DNA of 64,000 nt from Sulfurimonas sp. SAG-AH-194-C21. GTDB lineage: Bacteria > Campylobacterota > Campylobacteria > Campylobacterales > Sulfurimonadaceae. Below the pieces are notes generated by a model, which did not search any database, had not been told where the DNA came from, and saw only the letters and a list, made by a program, of their open reading frames with translations. The position numbers and the translations under genes are program-made. This document shows, piece after piece, positions 9,282-18,591 of the stretch; position 1 is the first letter of the stretch, and each line of letters begins with the position of its first letter. The stretch is taken from positions 1-64,000 of the forward strand of contig NZ_JAEMVC010000006.1 of NCBI RefSeq assembly GCF_029215985.1. Direction: 5' to 3'.

Positions 9282-9296
9282 AATATAATCCTTTTA

Positions 9297-10793
9297 CTAA
9301 GCGCCCATAGGCGATGCATTTTGTAAATCTGACTCTTCAACACGAGGAGCAGATGTAGTTTTATAAATATTGTATACGAACATAACAAAACCAATTAGGT
9401 ACAGAGTACCACCAACAGCACGAATCGTATAATAAGGGTGCAATACAGTAACTGTATCGATGAATGAGTAAGCTAAGTTACCAAATTCATCGTGTGCACG
9501 CCACATCATACCTTGAGTGATTCCTGCGATCCACATAGATGTGAAGTATAAAACAACACCTAATGTTTGAATCCAAAACTGCATATTCATTAAACTTCTT
9601 GAGTAAATCTCACGTCTAAAGATACGAGGAGCCATATGATAAATAGCTGCAATAACCATAAATCCAACCCAACCAAGAGCACCATCATGAACATGACCGA
9701 TAATCCAGTCAGTAAAGTGAGCAATAGCATTAACAGATTTGATAGCTTGAATAGGACCTTCTAATGTTGAGAACATGTAAAAAGTAGACCCGAGAACCAT
9801 AAACTTAATCAATGGAGATGAAGCCACTTGTTGCCACTCACCTTTCATTGTAAGTAGCATGTTAATCGCTGAACCCCATGAAGGAAGAATAAGAATTACT
9901 GAAAATATTGAACCCATAGTCTGCATCCAATCCGGAACAGTTGAATAAAGAAGGTGATGACCACCAGCCCAGATATAAACGAACATTAATCCCCAAAACG
10001 AAAGTAAAGACAATTTATAAGAATAAATCGCTTGACCTGACTCTTTAGGTAAAAAGTAGTAAATCATCGCAATGATTGGAGTTGTTAAAACAAAAGCAAC
10101 TGCGTTATGACCAAACCACCACTGAACAAGTGCATCATTAGTTCCAGCATACATAGATACTGAATGCCACCATGCACCAATCATTGTCTCACCAGCTGGT
10201 GAAGTAGCAATGATAGTTGGAATTTCCATATTATTAAAGAGGTGAAGCATCGCAACTGCTAAAAATGTAGCAATGTAATACCAAACTGAAATATAAAGAC
10301 TCTTTTCACGTCTATAACCAACAAGTCCTGCAATACCAGCACCCCATAGTAACCATACAACTGTAATAGCTAAATCAATAGGCCACTCAAACTCTGCATA
10401 CTCTTTAGATGTAGTAATACCCATAAGTAAAGATGCAACAATAACTGCAGAAGCAGCAAAGTACAACCAAAAATGCAGTTTACCCATAAACATCAATGTT
10501 TTAGACTCTGCCATTGATACCTTAAGTACACGTTGACCAACATAGTACCATGATGCCCAAACAGCACTCAGTACAAAACCATAAATCACACTATCCGTAT
10601 GTAGAGGTCTTAGACGGCTAAAGTTAGTATATTCAGCTAAGTCTTCCCCTAAAAAAGTATTAAACTCTGGATACGCCATTTGCCATGCTAATATAACCCC
10701 TATAAGCATACCAATTGTCCCTACAAATAGTGCATTCATTATAAACAACTTAGAAACACTATAGTCGTATTCTAATGGACCATTCTTATTCAT
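9297..10793 (-). CDS. ccoN: cbb3-type cytochrome c oxidase catalytic subunit I
   Basis: A 498-aa, roughly 12-helix protein of the C-family heme-copper oxidases. Visible ligand regions include LRPLHTDSVIYGF (low-spin heme His), WWFGHNAVAFVLT (CuB His), AGGHHLLYS (CuB His pair) and DWIIGHVHDGALGWVGF (heme His pair). It reduces oxygen to water at high affinity and pumps protons. It is first in the operon, with a strong AAGGAG 7 nt before the ATG and a 131-bp AT-rich upstream gap that must carry the promoter. Confidence 0.97.
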   Translation of the reverse strand: MNKNGPLEYDYSVSKLFIMNALFVGTIGMLIGVILAWQMAYPEFNTFLGEDLAEYTNFSRLRPLHTDSVIYGFVLSAVWASWYYVGQRVLKVSMAESKTLMFMGKLHFWLYFAASAVIVASLLMGITTSKEYAEFEWPIDLAITVVWLLWGAGIAGLVGYRREKSLYISVWYYIATFLAVAMLHLFNNMEIPTIIATSPAGETMIGAWWHSVSMYAGTNDALVQWWFGHNAVAFVLTTPIIAMIYYFLPKESGQAIYSYKLSLLSFWGLMFVYIWAGGHHLLYSTVPDWMQTMGSIFSVILILPSWGSAINMLLTMKGEWQQVASSPLIKFMVLGSTFYMFSTLEGPIQAIKSVNAIAHFTDWIIGHVHDGALGWVGFMVIAAIYHMAPRIFRREIYSRSLMNMQFWIQTLGVVLYFTSMWIAGITQGMMWRAHDEFGNLAYSFIDTVTVLHPYYTIRAVGGTLYLIGFVMFVYNIYKTTSAPRVEESDLQNASPMGA

Positions 10794-10924
10794 ATAATCT
10801 CCTTATATATTAAAAATAAAGACTAAAGCTTAATAAAAGCTTACGTAATATCTTTACATTTTATATATTAGCAGTAAAACAATTTAATTAACCTTAAAAG
10901 TAAAATTTATAATAACTATATGTT

Positions 10925-11425
10925 TTAATTATCTTTTGTCATTGCAGCTAGTAAATCACTATTCTCTTCTTGCATTTGAGAAAATGATGCTTTTAATTTT
11001 TCCTGTAATACTTCATCACTCAAGTTATCACCTGCGAACTCACTATAATGTTTAAAAAAATCACTATAAGGTGTAATACCTACAGCAAGCACCATATTAA
11101 GGTCTACATCACTAAAATATGTCTTCCAAGATGGTGTTATTTTTTTGATAACACTTTTTCTATTCATATAAATAATTATAAACACTATCATCATCATAAT
11201 GGACATAAAAACTATAAACATAACTATCTGAGTAACTAGTCCAACTTTTTCATAAACATAATCATTAAAAATAGCAAAAAACTCCATAAAAGGCATTGCC
11301 AGAATAATAGCTTTAATAACTAGACTACTCATACCACCAATAGGTGCACCATTATAGAGACTTAGTTTTTTTCCATTTTTGTTTGTAAAGGTAGATAGTA
11401 TCGATTTGAGGGGGTAAGTTGACAT
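10925..11425 (-). CDS. Conserved-looking membrane protein of unknown function
   Basis: A 166-aa protein with two or three hydrophobic helices (VIKAIILAMPFMEFFAIF and VTQIVMFIVFMSIMMMIVFIIIYM) and a charged C-terminal half rich in helix-forming residues. I do not recognise the family. It sits alone between the ctaB terminator and the ccoN promoter region, transcribed in the same direction as both oxidase operons, so an oxidase-related role is possible but only by context. Confidence 0.6.
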   Translation of the reverse strand: MSTYPLKSILSTFTNKNGKKLSLYNGAPIGGMSSLVIKAIILAMPFMEFFAIFNDYVYEKVGLVTQIVMFIVFMSIMMMIVFIIIYMNRKSVIKKITPSWKTYFSDVDLNMVLAVGITPYSDFFKHYSEFAGDNLSDEVLQEKLKASFSQMQEENSDLLAAMTKDN

Positions 11426-11484
11426 AAATTTTCCTAAAATTATCTAAATAAATTTAAGAAATTATAGCAGAGGAATCTAAAAGT

Positions 11485-11514
11485 TTAGAAAATAGAGGAA
11501 ACTCTATTTTCTAA
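11485..11514 (-). terminator. Hairpin terminator of the cox operon
   Basis: A perfect 13-bp inverted repeat (TTAGAAAATAGAG / CTCTATTTTCTAA) with a 4-nt loop overlaps the ctaB stop codon. On the minus strand it is followed by ACTTTTAG, a weak T-stretch. It probably ends the coxA-ctaB transcript. Confidence 0.75.
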
Positions 11515-12380
11515 GATAATGCATTAAATTTTAACATCTCATCAATAGTAACTAAAATAATAGTTAATAAAAATGCAGCATTAATTTGGTAAAAAACTTT
11601 TCTTGCATGTTTGAGTTCAAAACTTTTATATAAAAGTTGTAAACTACTAGCAAAGCCAAGCAATCCAGTTATTACAAGTAATATCATAATTACATCACTT
11701 GCTGGATTAAATATGCTAACCATAAAAATACCAGTTTGTATAGTAAAAATAAGCCATACAAAAGTAAGCTTTTGTAATGTGTTTCTTCCAAAAAGACGCA
11801 TTGCTGTTGGATATCCACCATTATCATAATCACCATAAAACAGCATAACAAGTAACCAGAAATGTGGTACCTGCCATACAAAGTAAAAAAGACCTAAGGC
11901 ATAAAACTCAACTTCTCCTAAACCATGTCCAGCTGTAATCCAACCAATAGCGGGAGGAATAACACCTAAAATAGCACCAGGAACAACAGCTAAAGCACTT
12001 TTCTTCTTTAAAGGAGTATATACAATGTTATACCAAATAAATGCAAATAAAAATAAATTTACACCTACCATTCCAATAATCGAGTAAATTAATGCAAGTG
12101 AAGAGAGAATTAAAATAACAGCAATAATAACACCTGAAAGTGGTGACCACTTTCCAGATGCAATTGGTCTGTTTTTTGTGCGTTCCATTAAAGCATCTTC
12201 TTTATACTCTTGCACCTGATTAAGAGTTGAAACTCCCATCGCTACAAGAAGTACAGCAAGAGTTGAGAGGAACATGTCCGCTCCTATCTCACCTTTTGCC
12301 ATAATATAGGCAAAAAGTGCAGATAGACTTACTGCAAAAGAGAGAACAAACTTCGTAAGAATTCTAAGGTCTCTAAGCAT
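11511..12380 (-). CDS. ctaB: Protoheme IX farnesyltransferase (heme O synthase)
   Basis: A 289-aa UbiA-family prenyltransferase with many transmembrane helices and the family motif NQVQEYKEDALMERTKNRPI, which carries the Asp/Glu residues that bind Mg-farnesyl diphosphate. A second conserved region is YTPLKKKSALAVVPGAILGV. It farnesylates heme B to heme O for the neighbouring oxidase. Start and coxB stop overlap as TAATG, so translation is coupled. No heme A synthase (ctaA) is in the window. Confidence 0.94.
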   Translation of the reverse strand: MLRDLRILTKFVLSFAVSLSALFAYIMAKGEIGADMFLSTLAVLLVAMGVSTLNQVQEYKEDALMERTKNRPIASGKWSPLSGVIIAVILILSSLALIYSIIGMVGVNLFLFAFIWYNIVYTPLKKKSALAVVPGAILGVIPPAIGWITAGHGLGEVEFYALGLFYFVWQVPHFWLLVMLFYGDYDNGGYPTAMRLFGRNTLQKLTFVWLIFTIQTGIFMVSIFNPASDVIMILLVITGLLGFASSLQLLYKSFELKHARKVFYQINAAFLLTIILVTIDEMLKFNALS

Positions 12381-13576
12381 TACTTCGCTTCAAGATACTC
12401 TGCAATAGCTGCAACTTCTTCTTCTGACACATAAGGGAATGCTGGCATAGTACCAATCATACCCTCTTTACCATGCTTTAATACATTACGTAAAAGGTCT
12501 ACATCGTAAGTTACAAGACTTGGAGATGTACCGTACTGACCTTTACCATCTTCACCATGACATGAACTACATGCTGCGAATGAAGCAGGCTGTGTACCAG
12601 TCATACCACCAGCTACATACTCTGCAATCTCTACAGCATCAGTGCCTGAAGCCATACCAGCTGGCATTTCGCCCATAGCATAACCAAGTTTATTTTGACC
12701 GTTATTGATAACATCTAATACTTGCTCTTTAGTCAATCTTCTAGTTTGAAGTGTAGGTCCAACAAGTCTCTTATCAGAATTTACTGCATGACAGCTTTTA
12801 CATCCGTGTTGTTGTAATATTGCATCACCTGAGTTAGCATAATCACCCTCTGGTGTATCAGCATTACTATTGAACCAAGCATTATACTTATCAATTGGAA
12901 GTACAACAACTCTAGAGTACATGTACGAGTGATCAGTACCACAGTACTCAGCACACTCAACTTCGTATTCGCCAACTACAGAAGAATTAAACCACTGTTT
13001 AGTTATACGACCTGGAACAACATCCTCTTTTATACGGAAAGCTGGGACAAAAAATGCATGTAAAACATCATCAATCGGTGCTGTCATATTTAAGATAATA
13101 TTCGAATTAACTGGTACATAAAGTGCTGATTTGCCCATTGTACCTTTGTTAATAAGTTTTCCGTTTTCATCATATGTAGGTTTAGTATATGCTCCACCAA
13201 GTTTATGAACAAATCCATTTGCATTCGCAGGGTATTCATATCTCCATTTCCATTTACTACCTTCAACTTCAATAACTATACTATCATCAAGTGCTGGCAT
13301 AGTTCTAGCCGTAACCATTGATGTGTATCCGTACCAAAAACATACAAATAAAGTGATTGTAGGAACAACAGTCCATACAATCTCTAAAAGTGTATTATGA
13401 GTAACATTTTGGATGTCCTCATTTTTTACATTACTTTCGCGATACTTCCATGCTAAATAAACCATTGGAAGAACAACAGAAGCAAAAAGAACTAGTGAAA
13501 TCCATAAGTTGATTTCAAGAGCTTGTTGAATGTGTTCTGCGATTACTACACCGCTTGTATTAAATCCTTGTAACAT
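12380..13576 (-). CDS. coxB: Cytochrome c oxidase subunit II with two fused cytochrome c domains
   Basis: A 398-aa protein: two N-terminal transmembrane helices, then a cupredoxin domain with the CuA motif CAEYCGTDHSYM, then a first cytochrome c domain (CKSCHAV) and a second (CSSCHGE, followed by MPAFPYV as a Met ligand). One C-terminal cytochrome c domain is usual for caa3-type subunit II; two are less common. It should accept electrons and pass them through CuA to subunit I. It lies after coxD rather than before coxA, and is coupled to ctaB. Confidence 0.95.
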   Translation of the reverse strand: MLQGFNTSGVVIAEHIQQALEINLWISLVLFASVVLPMVYLAWKYRESNVKNEDIQNVTHNTLLEIVWTVVPTITLFVCFWYGYTSMVTARTMPALDDSIVIEVEGSKWKWRYEYPANANGFVHKLGGAYTKPTYDENGKLINKGTMGKSALYVPVNSNIILNMTAPIDDVLHAFFVPAFRIKEDVVPGRITKQWFNSSVVGEYEVECAEYCGTDHSYMYSRVVVLPIDKYNAWFNSNADTPEGDYANSGDAILQQHGCKSCHAVNSDKRLVGPTLQTRRLTKEQVLDVINNGQNKLGYAMGEMPAGMASGTDAVEIAEYVAGGMTGTQPASFAACSSCHGEDGKGQYGTSPSLVTYDVDLLRNVLKHGKEGMIGTMPAFPYVSEEEVAAIAEYLEAK

Positions 13577-13585
13577 ATGGCCTCC

Positions 13586-14020
13586 TTAGTGCTCTGAGTG
13601 TGCAGATTCATGACTAGCACCACTCGTATGTTCTGATGTAGAATGACTAGAATCAGAGCTTGTTGAGTGGTGACCAGCTGTTGGGCTACCAGCACTCGTT
13701 GCTGCTGATGATATATGACTCTCATCTGCATATTGAAAATTCTGTACATCGTAAATAACGATTGTGAAGAAAAAGAAAACTATGAAAACAGCAAAAGAGA
13801 CTGTCCAACCTATTAAAGTTTCACCTTTGAGGTGCATATAATAAAATAAAATTATAATTGCTTTAATTAGACCAATTAATAACTGTACAACAAAAGTAGC
13901 ATCTGTTAAGAACATACTTGGCTGAATAAAAGTAACAGTAGTTAAAAGCAAAAGTCCGATAAGAACTTTGTAGTAACCACCTTTTTCTTCTTGATAATTT
14001 ACTGTAGCATTAGTGCTCAT
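13586..14020 (-). CDS. coxD: Cytochrome c oxidase subunit IV-like protein with His/Ser-rich tail
   Basis: About 144 aa. Three transmembrane helices (YYKVLIGLLLLTTVTFI, VVQLLIGLIKAIIILFYYMHL and WTVSFAVFIVFFFFTIVIYDV) match the small prokaryotic subunit IV family. The track start (TTG, MEDIV) is unlikely: GGAGG at 14028-14032 points to the ATG at 14018-14020 (MSTNATVNY). The last 35 residues are a His/Ser-rich tail (GHHSTSSDSSHSTSEHTSG) that could bind metal; this is a visible oddity, its role is unknown. It overlaps coxC by 11 bp. Confidence 0.85.
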   Translation of the reverse strand: MSTNATVNYQEEKGGYYKVLIGLLLLTTVTFIQPSMFLTDATFVVQLLIGLIKAIIILFYYMHLKGETLIGWTVSFAVFIVFFFFTIVIYDVQNFQYADESHISSAATSAGSPTAGHHSTSSDSSHSTSEHTSGASHESAHSEH

Positions 14021-14750
14021 TACTATGTCCTCCAAAAAGTGATCCTATGTCAGGAATATGGTATCCACCAGCATCTGCACCAATCATATAAAAATAAGGG
14101 AAAACAAATACCCAGATTAAGTGAACTAAATCCCAGTAAAGTGCAATATTCCAGTGAAGGATATGGTGCTCAGGAGTTACTAAACCAGCATTAATACGCT
14201 TTAGTAACCATAACATAAGACCAATACCTATGATAATGTGAAAACCGTGTAAACCAGTCATTGTAAAGTACATTCCAAAGAATAGTATTTGACCAAATGG
14301 CTTAGAATGTGCATTTCCAGACTGAAGTGCATCAAGACCTAAGAAAACACCATGTTGGTACTCTAAAGACCACTCAATTGCTTTTACTCCAAGAAATAAA
14401 AATGCAAAAAAGATTGTAGCCCAGATCATAAGTTTAGCACCCTTAATATCACCACTACGCATCTTAAGTAAACCAAGACCCATAGTAAGTGCAGAAATAA
14501 GTAGTACTACTGTATTAAAACCACCAAGAACTCTATTGAGTCCTGCAGATGCTTCTATATAATCTGCATGGTGAAGTGTAAAGTAATATGTAAGAACCAT
14601 AAACATAGCTCCAAACATAAGAACTTCAGTTAACATAAATAACCAAAATCCTAATTTACCACCGTAAAAGTCACCTTGCCAACCTTGAACTTCATGTTCA
14701 ACGCCATCGCGAGTAGTCGCGATTTCTGGTACGTATGCGTGATCAGACAT
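14010..14750 (-). CDS. coxC: Cytochrome c oxidase subunit III
   Basis: A 246-aa protein with about six to seven transmembrane helices. The family signatures WLFMLTEVLMFGAMF, TMTGLHGFHIIIGIGLML and HWNIALYWDLVHLIWVFVFPYFY near the C-terminus are all present. It stabilises subunit I. Its start shares a base with the coxA stop (14750) and its end overlaps coxD, so the genes are tightly coupled. Confidence 0.96.
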   Translation of the reverse strand: MSDHAYVPEIATTRDGVEHEVQGWQGDFYGGKLGFWLFMLTEVLMFGAMFMVLTYYFTLHHADYIEASAGLNRVLGGFNTVVLLISALTMGLGLLKMRSGDIKGAKLMIWATIFFAFLFLGVKAIEWSLEYQHGVFLGLDALQSGNAHSKPFGQILFFGMYFTMTGLHGFHIIIGIGLMLWLLKRINAGLVTPEHHILHWNIALYWDLVHLIWVFVFPYFYMIGADAGGYHIPDIGSLFGGHSNEH

Positions 14751-16405
14751 TAGTCAATCCTTTTCATAGTTTCGTAATCAAATTTAACCACTGGTTCACC
14801 ATGGTGATACTCATATGGATTAAAATCTACATAAGGAACTTTTGTATGGTTCTCTAATGGTGGTGGTGATGTTGGTAAGTGCCACTCTAAAGTAGTTCCT
14901 TCCCATGGGTTAGTACCTGAAAGCTCGCCCTTGTTCCAAGAACTTAAGAAGTTCCAAAACATAAGAACTAAACCAGCTAAAATAACAATTGCACCGATAC
15001 CAGAAATTTGGTGATAAATCTCAAATTCAGGAAGGTAATCAAAATAACGTCTTGGCATACCGTAGTAACCAGCGATAAACATTGGGAACCAAAGTAAGTT
15101 AATACCTACAAAGTTTAACCAAAAAGCAACTTTTGCTGTTGTTTCATTGTACATTCTACCAGTAACTACTGGGAACCAATAGTGAAGACCAGCGAAGAAT
15201 AAGAATACAACTCCACCAAGAATAGCATAGTGAAAGTGAGCAACAGAATAGTAAGTATCTTGAAGGTGAATATCAGCACCAACCATAGCGATAGTTACAC
15301 CTGTAAGACCACCAATTGCGAAAGTCACAATAGTACCTAGTGCCCATAACATTGGTGTTTTAAGGATAACTTTACCCTTGTACATTGTAGCAATCCAGTC
15401 ATAAAACTTAATACCTGTTGGAATAGCAACAAAGAATGTAAGGAATGAGAAAATTGTTTTAGCAATATCTGACATACCAGAAGTAAAAAGGTGGTGACCC
15501 CATACTAAATAACCAATACCTGCGATTGATGCAGATGAAAGTGCGATTGTACGGTAACCAAAAATTTCTCTTCTAGAAAATACAGGAATAATTTCTGACA
15601 TGATACCAAATGCTGGTAAAATCATTAAATAAACTGCTGGGTGAGAGTAAATCCAAAATAGGTGCTCAAAAAGTACTGGATCTCCACCTTTAGCAGGATC
15701 AAAAATACCAATACCGAAGTACTTCTCTAAAATTGCAAGAATCAGTGTAATACCTACAACTGGAGTTGCAAGAAGTTGAATCCATGCTGTTGCATAAATT
15801 CCCCATACAAATAAAGGCATTTTGAAAAAATCCATACCTGGAGCACGAAGACGGTGAATAGTTACAAGAAAGTTAAGACCTGTAAGAATTGAAGCCATTC
15901 CAAGAACAAATGCTGCTACAAGTGTAGTAATAACGTTTGTGTCTGTGTTTAAACTATATGGAGCATAAAATGTCCAACCTGTATCTGCAAAACCGTTACC
16001 AGTCCATAAAGATGAAAGTGCAATTAAACAACCTAAAATATATAACCAGAATGTAAACCAGTTAAGACGTGGGAAAGATACATCTTTGGCCCCAATCATT
16101 AATGGCATAACGATATTACCAAATACTGCTGGAATACCTGGAATAATAAATAAGAAAACCATAATAACACCGTGAAGTGTAAAGGCTTGATTAAATGTAT
16201 CACCATCCATAATTTGTGCACCTGGTGCAAATAACTCTATTCTCATTGCCATTGCCGTAGCGATTGCAATAAAAAAGAATGTGAACATAACTGCTGCATA
16301 CATAATACCAATACGTTTATGGTCTATTGTAAGTAGCCACTGCATAACTTTGGTCTTTGGGTGTCCAATTGCACAGTGTGTTTCGTCGAAATAACTTTTA
16401 CTCAT
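14750..16405 (-). CDS. coxA: Heme-copper oxidase subunit I, type A2 signature (caa3-like)
   Basis: About 551 aa with roughly 12 helices. The CuB/cross-link region reads YSHPAVYLMILPAFG: the Glu of type A1 enzymes (GHPEVY) is replaced, and the YS pair that marks the A2 subfamily is present. HH of CuB is in VWGHHLF and the heme ligands in HFHYAILGGV. The track start adds 17 residues; the ATG at 16403-16405 (MSKSYFDETH) has AAAGGAGAAGACA before it, so I use that. It overlaps the sco gene by 8 bp. Electron donor is presumably the cytochrome c domains of CoxB. Confidence 0.95.
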   Translation of the reverse strand: MSKSYFDETHCAIGHPKTKVMQWLLTIDHKRIGIMYAAVMFTFFFIAIATAMAMRIELFAPGAQIMDGDTFNQAFTLHGVIMVFLFIIPGIPAVFGNIVMPLMIGAKDVSFPRLNWFTFWLYILGCLIALSSLWTGNGFADTGWTFYAPYSLNTDTNVITTLVAAFVLGMASILTGLNFLVTIHRLRAPGMDFFKMPLFVWGIYATAWIQLLATPVVGITLILAILEKYFGIGIFDPAKGGDPVLFEHLFWIYSHPAVYLMILPAFGIMSEIIPVFSRREIFGYRTIALSSASIAGIGYLVWGHHLFTSGMSDIAKTIFSFLTFFVAIPTGIKFYDWIATMYKGKVILKTPMLWALGTIVTFAIGGLTGVTIAMVGADIHLQDTYYSVAHFHYAILGGVVFLFFAGLHYWFPVVTGRMYNETTAKVAFWLNFVGINLLWFPMFIAGYYGMPRRYFDYLPEFEIYHQISGIGAIVILAGLVLMFWNFLSSWNKGELSGTNPWEGTTLEWHLPTSPPPLENHTKVPYVDFNPYEYHHGEPVVKFDYETMKRID

Positions 16406-17186
16406 TGTCTTCTCCTTTTTTTTGATGGTCTTCTTCTCTTCTGCCTGATCTAACAAGCCAAATGAAAAATACCAATACTATACTTAACATTACTGTTGCT
16501 GCTATTTTTTCCCAAACAAAAACATATGTTTTTCCTTTTGGGTCATATGCAAAACAAAAAAGTAATGTTTTCGCGATTGTTGGTCCTACTGTACCGTCTG
16601 CAGCTTCTAAAACTGACATTTTCACATCAAATGGAAGTTGGTCAATACCATTAAGGTATCTCGTAATCTTTCCATCTGGAGCTAATGCTATCAGAGCTGC
16701 ACCGTGTATATACTCTACATTTCCATTAGACAATACGTCTTTTTCGAAATAAAATCCAACTTCATCTGCAAGAACCTTAGAACTACCATCTTTTCCAATA
16801 ACAAAGTTCCAAGCATCCTCATCAAATTCTCTCGTCATTGATGTTAGAAGATTTCTCTTCTTAGCTGCTGCTAAAGGAGCTGTTTCAGTTTCTGCGAAAC
16901 TTACTGTTAGCACTCGATAATCAACATTTTCTTCTAAATCTAATCTACCCAACATATCAGCCATATCATTTAGTTGCGGTGTACATATACCTGAGCATCT
17001 AAAATAATTCAGTGTTAATAGTGTTGGCTTGCCGTCCATTAATTCTCTGAGGGTAACTACCTCTGATTTTTCATTAATAAACTTCAAATCAAGTGAAACA
17101 CTATCCCCTAATTTTTCTTTTATACCTAATTCACTTGCATATAAAAAACTCATGAATACAGATAAGACTAATAAATATCTAAGCAT
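16398..17186 (-). CDS. Sco1/SenC-type copper chaperone, first copy
   Basis: About 262 aa with an N-terminal signal peptide, the thioredoxin-like copper site CSGICTPQ and the distal His in YIHGAALIAL, plus a C-terminal transmembrane helix (AATVMLSIVLVFFIWLV). SCO proteins deliver copper to the CuA site of subunit II. The track start (17201) is five codons upstream of ATG 17184-17186, which has TTAGGAGA in front and gives a better signal peptide. It overlaps coxA and is closely similar to the next gene. Confidence 0.92.
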   Translation of the reverse strand: MLRYLLVLSVFMSFLYASELGIKEKLGDSVSLDLKFINEKSEVVTLRELMDGKPTLLTLNYFRCSGICTPQLNDMADMLGRLDLEENVDYRVLTVSFAETETAPLAAAKKRNLLTSMTREFDEDAWNFVIGKDGSSKVLADEVGFYFEKDVLSNGNVEYIHGAALIALAPDGKITRYLNGIDQLPFDVKMSVLEAADGTVGPTIAKTLLFCFAYDPKGKTYVFVWEKIAATVMLSIVLVFFIWLVRSGRREEDHQKKGEDNE

Positions 17187-17307
17187 AGATTCTCCTAACA
17201 TCTTAATTTCCCCAATATAAATACTGAAAAATACCCGAAATTATACTTAATCATAGATTAAGAATACTTGAATTAGTTATTATTATTTTTTATATAACCT
17301 ATTATAT

Positions 17308-18087
17308 TTACTTATCTTTTTCCGACTCGTTCTCTTTTCTTTTACTACCTCTTATAAGATATACAAATAAACCTATAACTACACTCATCATCAATACAGC
17401 CCATATTTTACTACCCATTTTAACCATAATGAAACCATCTTGTTTCTTAGAAAAACAGTATGGGGAATTTTTTGAAATCGTCGGAGAAACCATCTCTTTT
17501 TTTGCTTCTCCTAACGCCATCTCTACATCTGTTGATAACTGTTCAATTCCACTCATATACCGTGTGATTTTCCCTGTTGGAGAGAGAACAATTAACGCCG
17601 CACCATGAATATAATCTACTTGTCCATTTGCTGCTACTGTTTTTTCAAATTTGAACCCTACACTGTCTGCTAATTTTCCTGAACTATTATTCTCTCCAAT
17701 AACAAAATGCCATGCATCTTGAACATATGATCTGTTCATAGAGTGAATGAGATTTTTCTTCTTTGCAACTGCTAAGTCTGGTGTTTCATCTTCTGCAAAA
17801 TCAACAGTTATCACTTTATAGTCAGTGTTCTCTGCTAAATGTAATCTACTTAACATGATAGCCATGTCATTAAGTTGTGGAGAGCAGATACCTGCACATT
17901 TAAAGTAGTTTAATGTAAGAAGTGTTGGTTTCCCATCCATAAGTTCTTTCAGTGTTACACGCTCTGATTGCTCATTAATAAAAATAAGATCAAGAGGAAC
18001 AGTGTCCCCAAGTTTTTCGTTTATACCAAGACCTTCTGAGTGAAGTAGTTGTAGACATAAGAGTAGTATTGTTAGATATTTGACCAT
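17308..18087 (-). CDS. Sco1/SenC-type copper chaperone, second copy
   Basis: A 259-aa paralogue of the adjacent Sco protein, sharing its start (ELGIKEKLGD versus GLGINEKLGD), the copper site CAGICSPQ, YIHGAALIVL and a C-terminal anchor. By eye the two are well over half identical, which suggests a local tandem duplication. One may serve CuA of CoxB and the other another copper site or thiol redox, but the sequence does not say which. It is 121 bp upstream of the first copy, so a promoter could lie between. Confidence 0.92.
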   Translation of the reverse strand: MVKYLTILLLCLQLLHSEGLGINEKLGDTVPLDLIFINEQSERVTLKELMDGKPTLLTLNYFKCAGICSPQLNDMAIMLSRLHLAENTDYKVITVDFAEDETPDLAVAKKKNLIHSMNRSYVQDAWHFVIGENNSSGKLADSVGFKFEKTVAANGQVDYIHGAALIVLSPTGKITRYMSGIEQLSTDVEMALGEAKKEMVSPTISKNSPYCFSKKQDGFIMVKMGSKIWAVLMMSVVIGLFVYLIRGSKRKENESEKDK

Positions 18088-18162
18088 TTGTAACCTTTAA
18101 CTAGAGTAATTTTTTGGAATTATACTGAAGTTATAGTTGATTTAATGTTAAGTAAAAATAGC

Positions 18163-18591
18163 TTATAGAAGTTTTTTAGGTTGAAAAAGTAGAAGTGCAG
18201 CTAAGGCAATACAAGAAAAAAGGAGGAAAAAAAGTACATTTGCAGAGAGTTTGAAGGCTATAACTCCAAAAACTGTATTACCTTGAATTATCAAGAATAG
18301 TAGTACCTTTGTGTGTTTTGTTAGTTTTACTTTAAACTCATTTGTTACAGGATTCTTTTTCATATATAATATATGTCTATGCATGAGTATATAATAAATA
18401 ATAAAAAGTTCAATTATTTTATACACAATTAAAGCATATACGAAGTACATATTATACTTCCCATCAAAATATTGGGGACAAGAGAGGGTAACAAAGAAGT
18501 TAAAAACAAGTGCTAAACTTGCAAAAAGTGCAAGTACTTTTAGTATAAACGACTTGCGTTTTTCTAAAGTACTAACTAACTCTTGCATCAA
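18163..18591 (-). CDS. Small four-helix membrane protein, unknown
   Basis: A 142-aa protein with four clear hydrophobic helices (for example VLALFASLALVFNFFV and YFVYALIVYKIIELFIIYYIL) and basic loops (HRHILYMKKN). I do not recognise the family. It overlaps the end of carA by 20 bp on the same strand, so it is probably co-transcribed with carA. Confidence 0.6.
   Translation of the reverse strand: MMQELVSTLEKRKSFILKVLALFASLALVFNFFVTLSCPQYFDGKYNMYFVYALIVYKIIELFIIYYILMHRHILYMKKNPVTNEFKVKLTKHTKVLLFLIIQGNTVFGVIAFKLSANVLFFLLFSCIALAALLLFQPKKLL

Noticed and set aside
10794-10924. AAGCTTAATAAAAGCTT in the ccoN upstream region as an Fnr/oxygen regulator site
   Set aside because: It does not match TTGATNNNNATCAA, and no other regulator site could be recognised.
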